Assembly: GCF_023283985.1 (NCBI RefSeq)
Contig: NZ_JAKIKU010000006.1
Coordinates: forward strand, 186,001 to 250,000
Reading direction: 5' to 3'
From: Shewanella electrodiphila
GTDB taxonomy: Bacteria; Pseudomonadota; Gammaproteobacteria; Enterobacterales; Shewanellaceae
DNA: 64,000 bases
Below the pieces are notes generated by a model that was not told where the DNA came from, made no database searches, and worked only from the letters and a program-made list of their open reading frames with translations. Shown here one piece after another: positions 1-8,030 of the stretch (position 1 is the stretch's first letter; every line of letters starts with the position of its first letter). Position numbers and translations under genes: made by a program.

Positions 1-1336
1 GTGTTAAACCGAGCCCCAATGCCAACGCAGCAAAACCATTTTTAACGTTATCAGCACCAAGACTTGGGCCAATGGTCCGTTCTTCAACGATGGTGACTGG
101 TGCGGTCAATGAACCCGCGCTCAATAGCATGGCTAACTCTTGAGACTCAGCAAGGCTACCACTGCCTGTTATCCTAAAACGATTCCCTAATTGCGATGTA
201 ATCGTCGCAACACTAATAACGGAGCTTTGTTCTACACTTGCGCCATCTCTACCTTGCGTAAATTCGTTATAAACCGTTGCCATAGGATTACCGACATTAT
301 CGCGAGAAAACTGTGATATCTTGCGGCCGCCCGCTGAGTCGAGAGTCAGGTTAACCTCAGGCATTCCCATTTCACCAAGGCTAGCTCTGGCATCAATAAT
401 GTGCTCGCCGCCGAGAATAGCCCTTCTATTAAGCGATATAGCTTGACCATTTTCATCATCCACTGACATCGCCATTGGTGAACGTGGCTCAACAAGTTCA
501 TGAAATGAGAGTGATGCTGTTGCGCCAATTACGTTTTTAGCTGTCGCGGGATCTTGTACGCCAGGCAGTTCAATTCTGATCCTTGACTGCCCCTGCCTTT
601 GAACAGAAGCCTCAGTAATGCCCAAGTGTTCTATTCGGCTCCGCATAATTTGCAAGTTCTGTTGTACCGTCGTGGCTCTCAATGCATCCCGCGCTTCTTC
701 TGTTTGAGTCATCACGAGCACATTGCCATTCACCGAGCGTTGCCACTGGGGGAACTCTTCCCTTGCTGCAGCTACACCAGCTTGTAAGTCACCACTATTA
801 CGAAAGTTAAGTTGTACCTTTCCATCGATATGCCTACCCTGTGAACCTCTGACCAATTGACGAAATTCATCAATCACCATTTGCCTATGGGCTTGATAGA
901 CAGGTTCCATATCTACATCTAACAAAAATTGCACTCCACCTCGTAAATCTAAGCCCAATTTAATCGGGTCAAAACCAAGCTCAGTTAACCAATTAGGCGC
1001 ATCTGATTCCATGGCCAAAGCCACGAGAACATCGTCAGCTAAATAAGATTCAATCGTTGACTTAGCAGCAGCTTGTTGACTGGCATCGTTAAGCACAACG
1101 GTAACTTTATCTTCAGTTTGAGAAACAAGGCTTGTCGAAATACCTGCTATATCAAGCTGTTTAACTAACTGTTTTATTTCCACCTGATGATCGCGATCAT
1201 TGATATGCAGCGCAGCATTTTCGCCAAATATTGACGGCAATGCGCTGAGAAACATCACAGCAATAGTAAAAAGCAGGACAATGTATTTCCAACTCGCATA
1301 GCGATTAATTGGACTTTGTGGTGTTTTTTTATTCAC
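1..1336 (-). CDS. secD: Protein translocase subunit SecD (3' end beyond window)
   Basis: Partial gene: about 445 codons are visible and the reading frame is still open at the left edge. SecD is an inner-membrane RND-type protein that with SecF uses the proton gradient to help exported proteins through SecYEG. The translation starts with a short cytoplasmic leader, one membrane segment ending in a SecD-like ALPSIFGE, then the periplasmic P1 region with the conserved GLDLRGGVQFLLDVD near residue 130 and the later IELPGVQDP block. The start is a GTG at 1334-1336, chosen because the SecD leader begins there. There is no yajC directly upstream, which is the usual partner of the main secD; a second, paralogous secDF copy, known in Shewanella and Vibrio, is therefore likely. 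The upstream neighbour on the same strand is an unrelated secreted protein. Confidence 0.9.
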   Translation of the reverse strand, partial: MNKKTPQSPINRYASWKYIVLLFTIAVMFLSALPSIFGENAALHINDRDHQVEIKQLVKQLDIAGISTSLVSQTEDKVTVVLNDASQQAAAKSTIESYLADDVLVALAMESDAPNWLTELGFDPIKLGLDLRGGVQFLLDVDMEPVYQAHRQMVIDEFRQLVRGSQGRHIDGKVQLNFRNSGDLQAGVAAAREEFPQWQRSVNGNVLVMTQTEEARDALRATTVQQNLQIMRSRIEHLGITEASVQRQGQSRIRIELPGVQDPATAKNVIGATASLSFHELVEPRSPMAMSVDDENGQAISLNRRAILGGEHIIDARASLGEMGMPEVNLTLDSAGGRKISQFSRDNVGNPMATVYNEFTQGRDGASVEQSSVISVATITSQLGNRFRITGSGSLAESQELAMLLSAGSLTAPVTIVEERTIGPSLGADNVKNGFAALALGLGLT

Positions 1337-1496
1337 GTTTATATTCTCTGTTAAGAATTAACCGTGCACTTGATAGCTTTCAATTCCAGTGCTAACACCT
1401 TGGCTAGATAGAATAGCCAAGATTTAGGCACAGATACAAGCACACTAAAATACGCCGAATACTCGGCAATAATATATTTGTTAAAACGACAGAGAT

Positions 1497-2057
1497 TTAG
1501 CTGTAGCGGAGGTGATGATGACTGTAGAGACTATTACCGTCCTTCCAGCCTGACAGGCGAGAAACAGTACTAGAAAGCTTGCTTGTCCAATGATAAGTAA
1601 ACTTGGGTTTATCTATAGGTGTGATAAAGCGATTAAAAATCACTGGTTCAAAAAAAGCAATTTGAAGAAAATAATTAGGCTTAACGCCTGTTCCAGCGCG
1701 GTTATCGCTACTGACAACTCGTCTAACATCATTAAAGAAGTCAACACTAGCTAATTGGCTAATAAGGGGTTGCTCTTTCTCTGGTGTTAAATTTTTATGC
1801 CTTAAATCCGTGCTAACAAGCATAGAGATGAAGTCTTGGCCATCAGATAAACTCGTTTGTAGGTATGACAGAGAAGATACTGAATGACTCACGCGTAAAC
1901 TATTAGCGGGAGCTCCACTCCCCTCTTGCACACAAACGGCTATTTCAGTTGAGGAAATGTTTCTTTGGTCATCATTTAGCTGCACTTGACCAACCGCTGA
2001 GAAAGTACTCAACGATAGTAGCAACAATAAAATGATTTTCAGACGCTGAAACAACAA
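1497..2057 (-). CDS. Secreted protein of unknown function
   Basis: I do not recognise the family. The 186-residue product begins with a clear signal peptide: a basic residue pair, a long leucine run and a small-residue cleavage region around SAVGQ, so it probably enters the periplasm. The mature part has no obvious domain; it contains one cysteine and a C-terminal aromatic/histidine-rich stretch. The start is a TTG (2055-2057, followed by a second TTG), preceded by AGGGA six bases upstream, which is a good ribosome binding site. It lies 160 bases upstream of secD on the same strand, so co-transcription is possible. The signal peptide and ribosome binding site argue for a real gene. Confidence 0.6.
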   Translation of the reverse strand: MLFQRLKIILLLLLSLSTFSAVGQVQLNDDQRNISSTEIAVCVQEGSGAPANSLRVSHSVSSLSYLQTSLSDGQDFISMLVSTDLRHKNLTPEKEQPLISQLASVDFFNDVRRVVSSDNRAGTGVKPNYFLQIAFFEPVIFNRFITPIDKPKFTYHWTSKLSSTVSRLSGWKDGNSLYSHHHLRYS

Positions 2058-2271
2058 GGTATGTCCCTAAACTTTAAATATGAAAAGGAATTATATGTTG
2101 AAATAGATTAATGCTCATAGTGTTAAATTATTTGTTTCACACTCGTTAACAGCTAAACCTGATATAAGCATTAAAAATCATAATCTTAGTAAAACATTAA
2201 TAATAATTTAGAACAGCCAAAGACTTGAAAGTAAATAAACCATTACTTTGCAGTAATGAGTTCTTCTATAT

Positions 2272-2998
2272 ATAGCGGAGAGTTAGAGACTTGAGTCCTA
2301 CATTGATGCCTACAAACCAATACTTTACTATTTTTGAATTTCTAGATAGTAAAAAGCCCGCAGTTTTTCAGTAGCGAACTTTTCTAAAGATGGCCGAGAG
2401 ATAGCATATTTTTGAAAGAGTAACCCTACATAGATACGCTACAAACCTGTGATGTTTTATTTTCTAAATTTAAAAAAGCAAAAAGCCCGCTATAAAATAG
2501 CGGGCTTCTTTAAATATGGCGGAGAGATAGCATATTTTTGAAAGAGGAACCCTACATAGATGCGCTACAAACCTGTGATGTTTTATTTTCTAATTTTAAA
2601 AAAGCAAAAAGCCCACTATAGAATAGCGGGCTTCTTTAAATATGGCGGAGAGATAGCATAATTTTGAAAGAGGAACCCTACATAGATGCGCTACAAACCT
2701 GTGATGTTTTATTTTCTAAATTTAAAAAAGCAAAAAGCCCGCTATAAAATAACGGGCTTCTTTAAATATGGCGGAGAGATAGGGATTTGAAGCCTACATT
2801 GATGAGCTACAAACCTATGTTTAATTATAATTATACAAGAATGAAAAAAGGCTCATCATTTCTGATGAGCCTTTCGTCTTGAATATGGCGGAGATACGGA
2901 TTTAAACCCTACATAGATGCGCTACAAACCTGTGATGTTTATTTTCTAAATTCTAGATAGCAAAAAGCCCGCTAAAAAATAGCGGGCTTCTTTTAATA
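2272..2998 (-). repeat. Tandem decayed tRNA-Ser 3'-half plus terminator units
   Basis: Downstream (leftward) of the intact tRNA-Ser lie about six tandem units of roughly 117-126 bp. Read on the minus strand, each holds an intrinsic terminator and then a copy of the tRNA 3' half (variable arm, T arm, 3' acceptor strand and CCA). Remnants begin near 2272, 2390, 2515, 2641, 2766 and 2883 (plus-strand starts at the CCA side). Hairpins lie near 2962-2990, 2844-2874, 2732-2760, 2606-2634, 2480-2507 and, degraded, 2351-2385. Most hairpins carry the stem AAGCCCGCTA; the one at 2844-2874 has a different stem (AAAGGCTCATCA). No copy keeps the anticodon or 5' half, so none can encode a tRNA. The layout recalls the rtT repeats behind E. 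coli tyrT, which also begin with a tRNA 3' end. Confidence 0.85.
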
Positions 2999-3089
2999 TG
3001 GCGGAGAGATAGGGATTTGAACCCTAGATGGGCTACAAACCCATGCCGGTTTTCAAGACCGGTGCATTCGACCACTCTGCCATCTCTCC
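2999..3089 (-). tRNA. tRNA-Ser (anticodon UGA)
   Basis: A complete 91-base class II tRNA. The acceptor stem GGAGAGA pairs with TCTCTCC, followed by a G discriminator and an encoded CCA at 2999-3001. The anticodon loop CTTGAAA gives anticodon TGA, matching the highly conserved stem of gammaproteobacterial tRNA-Ser(UGA). A long variable arm (GGGTTTGTAGCCC) and T loop TTCAAAT are present. It reads UCN serine codons. An intrinsic terminator follows at 2962-2990, then the row of decayed partial copies. Confidence 0.97.
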
Positions 3090-3100
3090 GAACGCCGAGA

Positions 3101-3129
3101 ATAATATAAGTATCAGGCTCACTTGTAAA
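3101..3129 (-). promoter_or_regulatory. Promoter of tRNA-Ser
   Basis: On the minus strand a -35 box TTTACA (3124-3129) and a -10 box TATTAT (3101-3106) are separated by exactly 17 bases. The -10 is followed by the GC-rich TCTCGGCG just before the tRNA, a discriminator typical of stable-RNA promoters under stringent control. The stringent-control reading is inference from base composition. Confidence 0.75.
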
Positions 3130-3332
3130 CAGGATTTTTTAAAAACTTATTCAAATGGTCATCAAATAGACTTTTCCGTTATTATTTAATCTAATTCAAA
3201 TAGAGCTGGTGCTTTTTGAACTCAAAAATGATGAATAAAACGCTTTTAAACCTTCACTAGACTTGAATCATTTCAATGATATGACGATATAGTGTGCTAA
3301 AATCTTTTTAATGATTTCTAAAACGTAAAGCT

Positions 3333-5072
3333 ATGACCACAACTTTAATCCCAACCTCGCAACTTGCACCACAATATACTTTGCCTCAATCTTTACCAAG
3401 TACCATTTATTTAAGCCAATTGCTACTTGGCCAAGAGCGTTGTGTTGATGCTTTTAACTTAATGAGCAAAGTTGAGCAACAGCATTTATATTTGGCCGAC
3501 TATGCAAGTATCGATCGTGCCCTCTTTATAAAAGCCCTGGTTGGGCAAGCCAATACGCCTTCTGATTCATACCTCGTTGCCACGAAAAGTAAAAACGAAA
3601 ACCATGAATTTAGTTTTCGCTGGCAAACAGAGCTTCCTTCAGCCAATGTCGGCACTATAGCCAGTCAAAACCAGTTATTTAGTTATGTAAGTGGTCAAAT
3701 TCGCCGAGCTGATTTAATTGGTAAAATGCAGAAAACAGATAAAGCCAGTCAATATAAAGCTGGCATACTTGCATCGAACCACTTTGTATTTATTGATGTC
3801 GAATCGCTTTGGAAACGCGAAGGACTGTGGGAGTTTGTCATGCAAATTCTTGAACAGGGGTTTTATCGTATAAACAGTGAACTCGCACCAATTCCACTGA
3901 ATTGTAAAATTATCCTTGTAGGTTCTGCTAATCTATTTACCCATTTGCGTACTGAAGACAGAGTTTTCTTTAAGTATTTTCCTTTGCTTGCTGAAGTCAA
4001 TTCAGAGCTAGATTTAACAAAGTATTCTGAAAGCCAATATTTACAATGGTTAATGAGTTTAGCCAACGAATACGATATTCAGTTAGAGCTTTCCTCATTA
4101 ATGCCTTTATTTTGGTATAGCGCTAAGCTCACCGAGCACCAACAACGCTTAAGTCTATCGATGCAGCAAATAACTCAAGTGCTATTGCAAGCTAAGGCAT
4201 ACACGAATAATAAAGCGGTCACAGCATCAGCAATCGCTAAAGTCATTTTACATGCCAAAAAACGTCATGACAGCTCAGCGCAATATACAGCGCAAAATTT
4301 TGCAGACAATTTCATTAATCTGCAAACATCTGGTGAGATGATTGGGCAAATCAATGGCTTAACTGTCGTGGACACCCATGATGCTAGTTATGGTGAACCC
4401 GCCAGAATTACGACTACCGTGCATTACGGCGACGGTGAAGTCATCGATATTGAAAGAAAATCTGAATTAGGCGGTAATATCCATACTAAAGGCATGATGA
4501 TCCTATCAGCGTCTTTATACCGTATTTTCGGGCGTGATGTGCCATTACATTTAAATGCCAACATTGTATTCGAACAGTCTTATCAAGAGATAGATGGTGA
4601 TAGTGCTTCACTAGCAGAGTACTGCTGTTTAATGTCTGCCATTGCTGAGCAGCCTATTAACCAAGCGTTTGCCATTACAGGCGCGTTAGATCAATTTGGC
4701 AATGTGCAAGCTATCGGTGGCGTCAATGAGAAAATCGAAGGCTTCTTTAATTTGTGCCAAACGCGTGGCTTAAATGGTGAACACAGTGTCATTATACCTA
4801 AAGCTAATGTGTTACAACTAAACCTTGAGCCTGAGATCATCGATGCCATATCGAAGGGTTTATTCCATGTACATGCTATTGAACATATGGATGAAGCCAT
4901 CTCATTGCTTATGCAGATACCTGCTGGCGAGAGAAATCAAGACAATGATTTTCCTGAAAAATCTTTATATGGCTTAGTCCAACAAAGGTTAGAAAAAATG
5001 GCAGGTCAAGATGATGACGATATCGAACCATCATTTTTGCAAAAAATATTAATAAAATTACGCATTATTTAG
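3333..5072 (+). CDS. Lon-like ATP-independent or degenerate-AAA protease (YcbZ family)
   Basis: A 579-residue Lon-family protease like E. coli YcbZ (586 residues), which also sits directly before fabA. The N-terminal two thirds is an AAA-related region in which I see a Walker-B-like FVFIDVES but no intact Walker A GxxGxGK motif. The C-terminal third is a Lon peptidase domain: Ser424 in DGDSAS and Lys467 in GGVNEKIEGFF form the Ser-Lys dyad, with the 43-residue spacing also found in E. coli Lon. An acidic DDDD stretch and a basic tail end the protein. The substrate is unknown. fabA follows after 72 bases but has its own promoter. Family assignment is firm; physiological role is not. Confidence 0.92.
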   Translation: MTTTLIPTSQLAPQYTLPQSLPSTIYLSQLLLGQERCVDAFNLMSKVEQQHLYLADYASIDRALFIKALVGQANTPSDSYLVATKSKNENHEFSFRWQTELPSANVGTIASQNQLFSYVSGQIRRADLIGKMQKTDKASQYKAGILASNHFVFIDVESLWKREGLWEFVMQILEQGFYRINSELAPIPLNCKIILVGSANLFTHLRTEDRVFFKYFPLLAEVNSELDLTKYSESQYLQWLMSLANEYDIQLELSSLMPLFWYSAKLTEHQQRLSLSMQQITQVLLQAKAYTNNKAVTASAIAKVILHAKKRHDSSAQYTAQNFADNFINLQTSGEMIGQINGLTVVDTHDASYGEPARITTTVHYGDGEVIDIERKSELGGNIHTKGMMILSASLYRIFGRDVPLHLNANIVFEQSYQEIDGDSASLAEYCCLMSAIAEQPINQAFAITGALDQFGNVQAIGGVNEKIEGFFNLCQTRGLNGEHSVIIPKANVLQLNLEPEIIDAISKGLFHVHAIEHMDEAISLLMQIPAGERNQDNDFPEKSLYGLVQQRLEKMAGQDDDDIEPSFLQKILIKLRII

Positions 5073-5081
5073 TGATCGGAG

Positions 5082-5110
5082 TTGTTTAGCTTACACGTGT
5101 TCGCTATCTT
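5082..5110 (+). promoter_or_regulatory. fabA promoter with FabR-type operator
   Basis: A -35 box TTGTTT (5082-5087) and a -10 box TATCTT (5105-5110) are separated by exactly 17 bases. The spacer plus the first -10 base (5088-5105) forms the near-perfect palindrome AGCTTACACGTGTTCGCT, with half sites AGC..ACAC and GTGT..GCT. This resembles the operator bound by FabR, the repressor of fabA and fabB in E. coli, and its position between the two promoter boxes would block RNA polymerase. Palindrome and spacing are seen directly; the identity of the regulator is inference. Confidence 0.7.
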
Positions 5111-5144
5111 GTCACCCTACTCAACATAAAGTGGTAATATTTAA

Positions 5145-5660
5145 ATGGTAAAAGCTAACAGTTTCACTAAAGAAGAGTTAATCGCATGCGGCAATGGTAC
5201 CCTTTTTGCGCCTAACTCACCTCGCTTACCTATCGACAATATGTTGATGATTGACCGTATAACTAAAATTAATGAAAACGGTGGTGAGTACGGTAAAGGC
5301 GAAATCGTAGCTGAACTCGATATTACTCCTGACCTATGGTTTTTTGATTGCCACTTTAATGGCGACCCTGTTATGCCTGGTTGCTTGGGGCTTGATGCAA
5401 TGTGGCAATTAGTCGGATTTTACTTAGGTTGGGAAGGCGCTGAAGGTAAAGGACGTGCTCTGGGTGTTGGCGAAGTCAAATTCACTGGCCAAGTATTACC
5501 AGAAGCTAAAAAAGTCACCTACAAACTCACATTAAAGCGTAAGATTCATCGTAAACTAGTGATGGGTATTGCAGATGCTGTGATGGAAGTCGATGGCCGT
5601 GAAATATACAGTGCTACAGATTTAAAAGTGGGTATTTTTACTGATACTTCGTCATTTTAA
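5145..5660 (+). CDS. fabA: 3-hydroxydecanoyl-ACP dehydratase/isomerase FabA
   Basis: FabA dehydrates 3-hydroxydecanoyl-ACP and isomerises trans-2- to cis-3-decenoyl-ACP, the branch point to unsaturated fatty acids in type II fatty acid synthesis in the cytoplasm. The 171-residue length is that of E. coli FabA. Catalytic His70 ([12 protein letters not shown]) and Asp84 (CLGLDAMWQ) fall at the E. coli positions. The start ATG gives the standard N terminus. It is probably transcribed from the operator-containing promoter at 5082-5110 and ends at the hairpin at 5683-5717. The preceding Lon-like gene and following rmf reproduce the E. coli ycbZ-fabA-rmf order. Confidence 0.98.
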   Translation: MVKANSFTKEELIACGNGTLFAPNSPRLPIDNMLMIDRITKINENGGEYGKGEIVAELDITPDLWFFDCHFNGDPVMPGCLGLDAMWQLVGFYLGWEGAEGKGRALGVGEVKFTGQVLPEAKKVTYKLTLKRKIHRKLVMGIADAVMEVDGREIYSATDLKVGIFTDTSSF

Positions 5661-5682
5661 AAATCACTTAACTCCAAATCTT

Positions 5683-5717
5683 AAAAGCCCTCACCATTCT
5701 TGTGAGGGCTTTTTTTT
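5683..5717 (+). terminator. Intrinsic terminator after fabA
   Basis: Perfect stem AAAAGCCCTCAC/GTGAGGGCTTTT with a short loop and a run of eight T, 22 bases after the fabA stop. It also lies just past the end of the convergent rmf gene and could serve both strands. Confidence 0.92.
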
Positions 5718-5736
5718 ATTTCATTACCCATCAAAA

Positions 5737-5913
5737 CTATTTATTAAATAAACCGCTTAAACGGCCATCAACACCTTCACGCCACCCGCCTAACCATTGT
5801 GATTTAGAATCTAAAGTTCCATATGGACAAAGTTCTTTTGAACGTCCAGCAATTCCTGCTTGGAAGCCTTTAGAAAAAGCTCTATCTAGTCGATCTCTTT
5901 TTTGTCTTTTCAT
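5737..5913 (-). CDS. rmf: Ribosome modulation factor
   Basis: RMF binds the 30S subunit and pairs 70S ribosomes into inactive 100S dimers in stationary phase or starvation. The product starts MKRQKRDRLDRAFSKGFQ and contains AGIAGRSKE, CPYGTLDSKSQWLGGWRE, nearly the E. coli sequence. I chose the ATG at 5911-5913 because it gives the E. coli N terminus and has GAGG eight bases upstream; a GTG two codons earlier is less likely. It is 58 residues long. It converges on fabA across a shared terminator. A 7-bp inverted repeat lies in its leader. Confidence 0.95.
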   Translation of the reverse strand: MKRQKRDRLDRAFSKGFQAGIAGRSKELCPYGTLDSKSQWLGGWREGVDGRLSGLFNK

Positions 5914-5945
5914 TAACACATCCTCATTTTGTTAATTAAGCGCAA

Positions 5946-5964
5946 TTAGTGAATAGATCACTAA
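5946..5964 (-). promoter_or_regulatory. Hairpin in the rmf leader
   Basis: A perfect 7-bp inverted repeat TTAGTGA/TCACTAA with a 5-base loop lies 33 bases upstream of the rmf start. Further upstream on the minus strand TTGATC and TATCTC are spaced 17 bases apart and may be the promoter, placing the hairpin in the 5' untranslated region. E. coli rmf mRNA is known to be unusually stable through its leader; a similar role here is a guess. Confidence 0.45.
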
Positions 5965-6061
5965 TGGCTTCACAATAAGAGATAGGCGATTTTTCATACA
6001 AGATCAATGTCGGTTTATGACATTTTTTCGCATTTTTAATTAAGGTATTGAGAAAAAAGAC

Positions 6062-6094
6062 AAAAAAAAATCGAGGAAAAAACCTCGACTTTTT
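6062..6094 (-). terminator. Terminator of the rlmKL-uup-DUF3466 unit
   Basis: Stem TCGAGG/CCTCGA with a 6-base loop followed, on the minus strand, by nine T. It lies 18 bases past the stop of the DUF3466 gene. Confidence 0.88.
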
Positions 6095-6112
6095 GTTTAA
6101 AGAATGCTCAAT

Positions 6113-8005
6113 CTATTTCATTTTACGGCGACGCAACCAAAGTAATGGTAAGCCCAATAACCAAGCTAAAGAAGCAGCTCCTTTACGTACATAAGGTTCA
6201 TCTTCGACAAGATCTGACTCTGTACACGCTTCTTGATTACCTGACGTTGGTTTCAGCACAACCATACGGGTTAAGAATGATGTTACAGGATCCCCGTTAC
6301 CATCAATTTCAAATAAAGGCGTACCGTTCTCACCTAAAATCAGGTTCCCATCAGAGTCGTATTGATAAATTGGCTTACGTACGAAAGCAGTACCTACTAT
6401 CGTGCCTTCTTCATTAATGCTATTCGCTTCAACAACATAAAATTCAGCGCCGTAAGACAGGATAGAACCATCGCCATCAATCACTTCAACTTGATGACGA
6501 CTCCATTCACCGTCTTCATCTTGCTCGTAACCTTTTGACTCACAGGTTAAGTTATTATTGATATTGATAAACTCGCTGTCGTTCATGTTATACAAGAACG
6601 CTGCTTTTGGGCGTGGTTTATCTTTGTCATAAGTAACCTCAATATTACCTACAACTTGACCCGCGTTGTTAATCGCTTTCGGTTTACTGGTTAAATCAGA
6701 CAACCCTTCTTGAAAATCATCTGGCACCACAATTTCAGCAGCAGGATCATTGATATCATAGTAGAAGAACTTCTCTCTTAAATAACCGCTGATATATTTT
6801 TGAAAGCTACCTACAACAATACCATTATCATTGACATCATAAGCGATAGAGCTATAAACAGTATCACTGAAAATATCCGGATCAATCCAGTTATACTGGT
6901 AATCACCATTGCTATCTTTTTGCCAATATGCGGCATCTTGGTATAAATCGTCTTTGTCACCATTTCGATAAGTGTGAGAGCGACCTACGACCACATCATC
7001 ATTATTAATACCTAAACCTTGAGCAATATAATTTAATGTCGAATCTTCATCAGGTGTTAACCCTAATGGCAGCTCTACAATATTATCTTCTGGAATTGTA
7101 TTATCTGCTTCTATTTGCCACACATGAGCACGTGTTTGGTAAGAGATATTACGACGACCATTTGAAGGGTATTGGTCTGCTTGCACACAAATTTCTACTG
7201 GTGCAGGAAACTCTAGATCTTCATCCAAACTTGTATCAATACAGTTATCAATACGATCAGAACTGAATTCAATAATATCGGTACTAGCATAACCAGCCAC
7301 TAAATTATTATTGTTAACCGCAGCAGCAGCTGACCAGCCACCCAGTTCAACCACAAAATCATCATCTTCACGAATATAGGTTTGATAAGATGGGATTAAC
7401 TCGATTTCAGAACCATCATCTGTGACCGCAACCCCGCGCAGCTCAAAGTCACGGTAATACCAAAACTCTTGGTCTTCATCGCTACCTTCGTAATCCATCG
7501 TTTTTTCAGGTGCTGTATAAGAACCAACTTTTACACCATCATCATTCATGCCGTAAAAGAAAGTATCAACAGAGTTGATAATTAACTCACCTTCATCATC
7601 AACATCAGTTGGCGCGGTGGTCCCATTGACGCTAAAAAAGTTTGGATTCCATGGCGATTCAGCATCATTTTCTTCTGCTGTGAAAGTGTAATTATTGGCA
7701 ATAATCGGCAAGAATACCGAATAGACAATGGCCTCTTCTGGCGCAATCCCGTCTTCAACATCAATAACGCCATCATCGTCTTCATCATCTACAGATAATT
7801 TTTTCTTACCTTTAGATACACCGACCAATTCATCATTGGCATTTACGCCAAGCGCATAGCCGCGGCTGGTGCCATCGACATTACCTTTGAGATCAAAATC
7901 TTCAATATTTACAATTTCATATACTGGAGCAGCATGCACACTGCCGATGGCGCCAAGCACACTCAAGGCAACGACAGATAATGCCTTATCAAACTTCGAC
8001 TTCAT
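6113..8005 (-). CDS. DUF3466 family secreted protein with GlyGly-CTERM-like tail
   Basis: A 630-residue exported protein of the DUF3466 family; the function is unknown. It starts with a signal peptide (MKSKFDKALSVVALSVLGA...HAA). The body has seven copies of a short motif of the form N-x-x-x-x-V-x-G: GVNANDELVGVS, GMNDDGVKVGSY, AVNNNNLVAGYA, GINNDDVVVGRS, DVNDNGIVVGSF, AINNAGQVVGNI and SINEEGTIVGTA, suggesting a seven-bladed propeller-like fold. A very acidic stretch lies near residues 70-85. The C terminus is small residues, a leucine-rich membrane stretch and RRRK, like the GlyGly-CTERM tag cut by rhombosortase, though with GAAS instead of a Gly-Gly pair. It starts 25 bases after uup and is probably in the same transcript. 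Confidence 0.85.
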   Translation of the reverse strand: MKSKFDKALSVVALSVLGAIGSVHAAPVYEIVNIEDFDLKGNVDGTSRGYALGVNANDELVGVSKGKKKLSVDDEDDDGVIDVEDGIAPEEAIVYSVFLPIIANNYTFTAEENDAESPWNPNFFSVNGTTAPTDVDDEGELIINSVDTFFYGMNDDGVKVGSYTAPEKTMDYEGSDEDQEFWYYRDFELRGVAVTDDGSEIELIPSYQTYIREDDDFVVELGGWSAAAAVNNNNLVAGYASTDIIEFSSDRIDNCIDTSLDEDLEFPAPVEICVQADQYPSNGRRNISYQTRAHVWQIEADNTIPEDNIVELPLGLTPDEDSTLNYIAQGLGINNDDVVVGRSHTYRNGDKDDLYQDAAYWQKDSNGDYQYNWIDPDIFSDTVYSSIAYDVNDNGIVVGSFQKYISGYLREKFFYYDINDPAAEIVVPDDFQEGLSDLTSKPKAINNAGQVVGNIEVTYDKDKPRPKAAFLYNMNDSEFININNNLTCESKGYEQDEDGEWSRHQVEVIDGDGSILSYGAEFYVVEANSINEEGTIVGTAFVRKPIYQYDSDGNLILGENGTPLFEIDGNGDPVTSFLTRMVVLKPTSGNQEACTESDLVEDEPYVRKGAASLAWLLGLPLLWLRRRKMK

Positions 8006-8030
8006 TTTAATTCCTATTTTTATTATGCGC

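Noticed and set aside
5702..5935. 77-codon frame on the plus strand after fabA
   Set aside because: It starts inside the fabA terminator and is the antisense of rmf.
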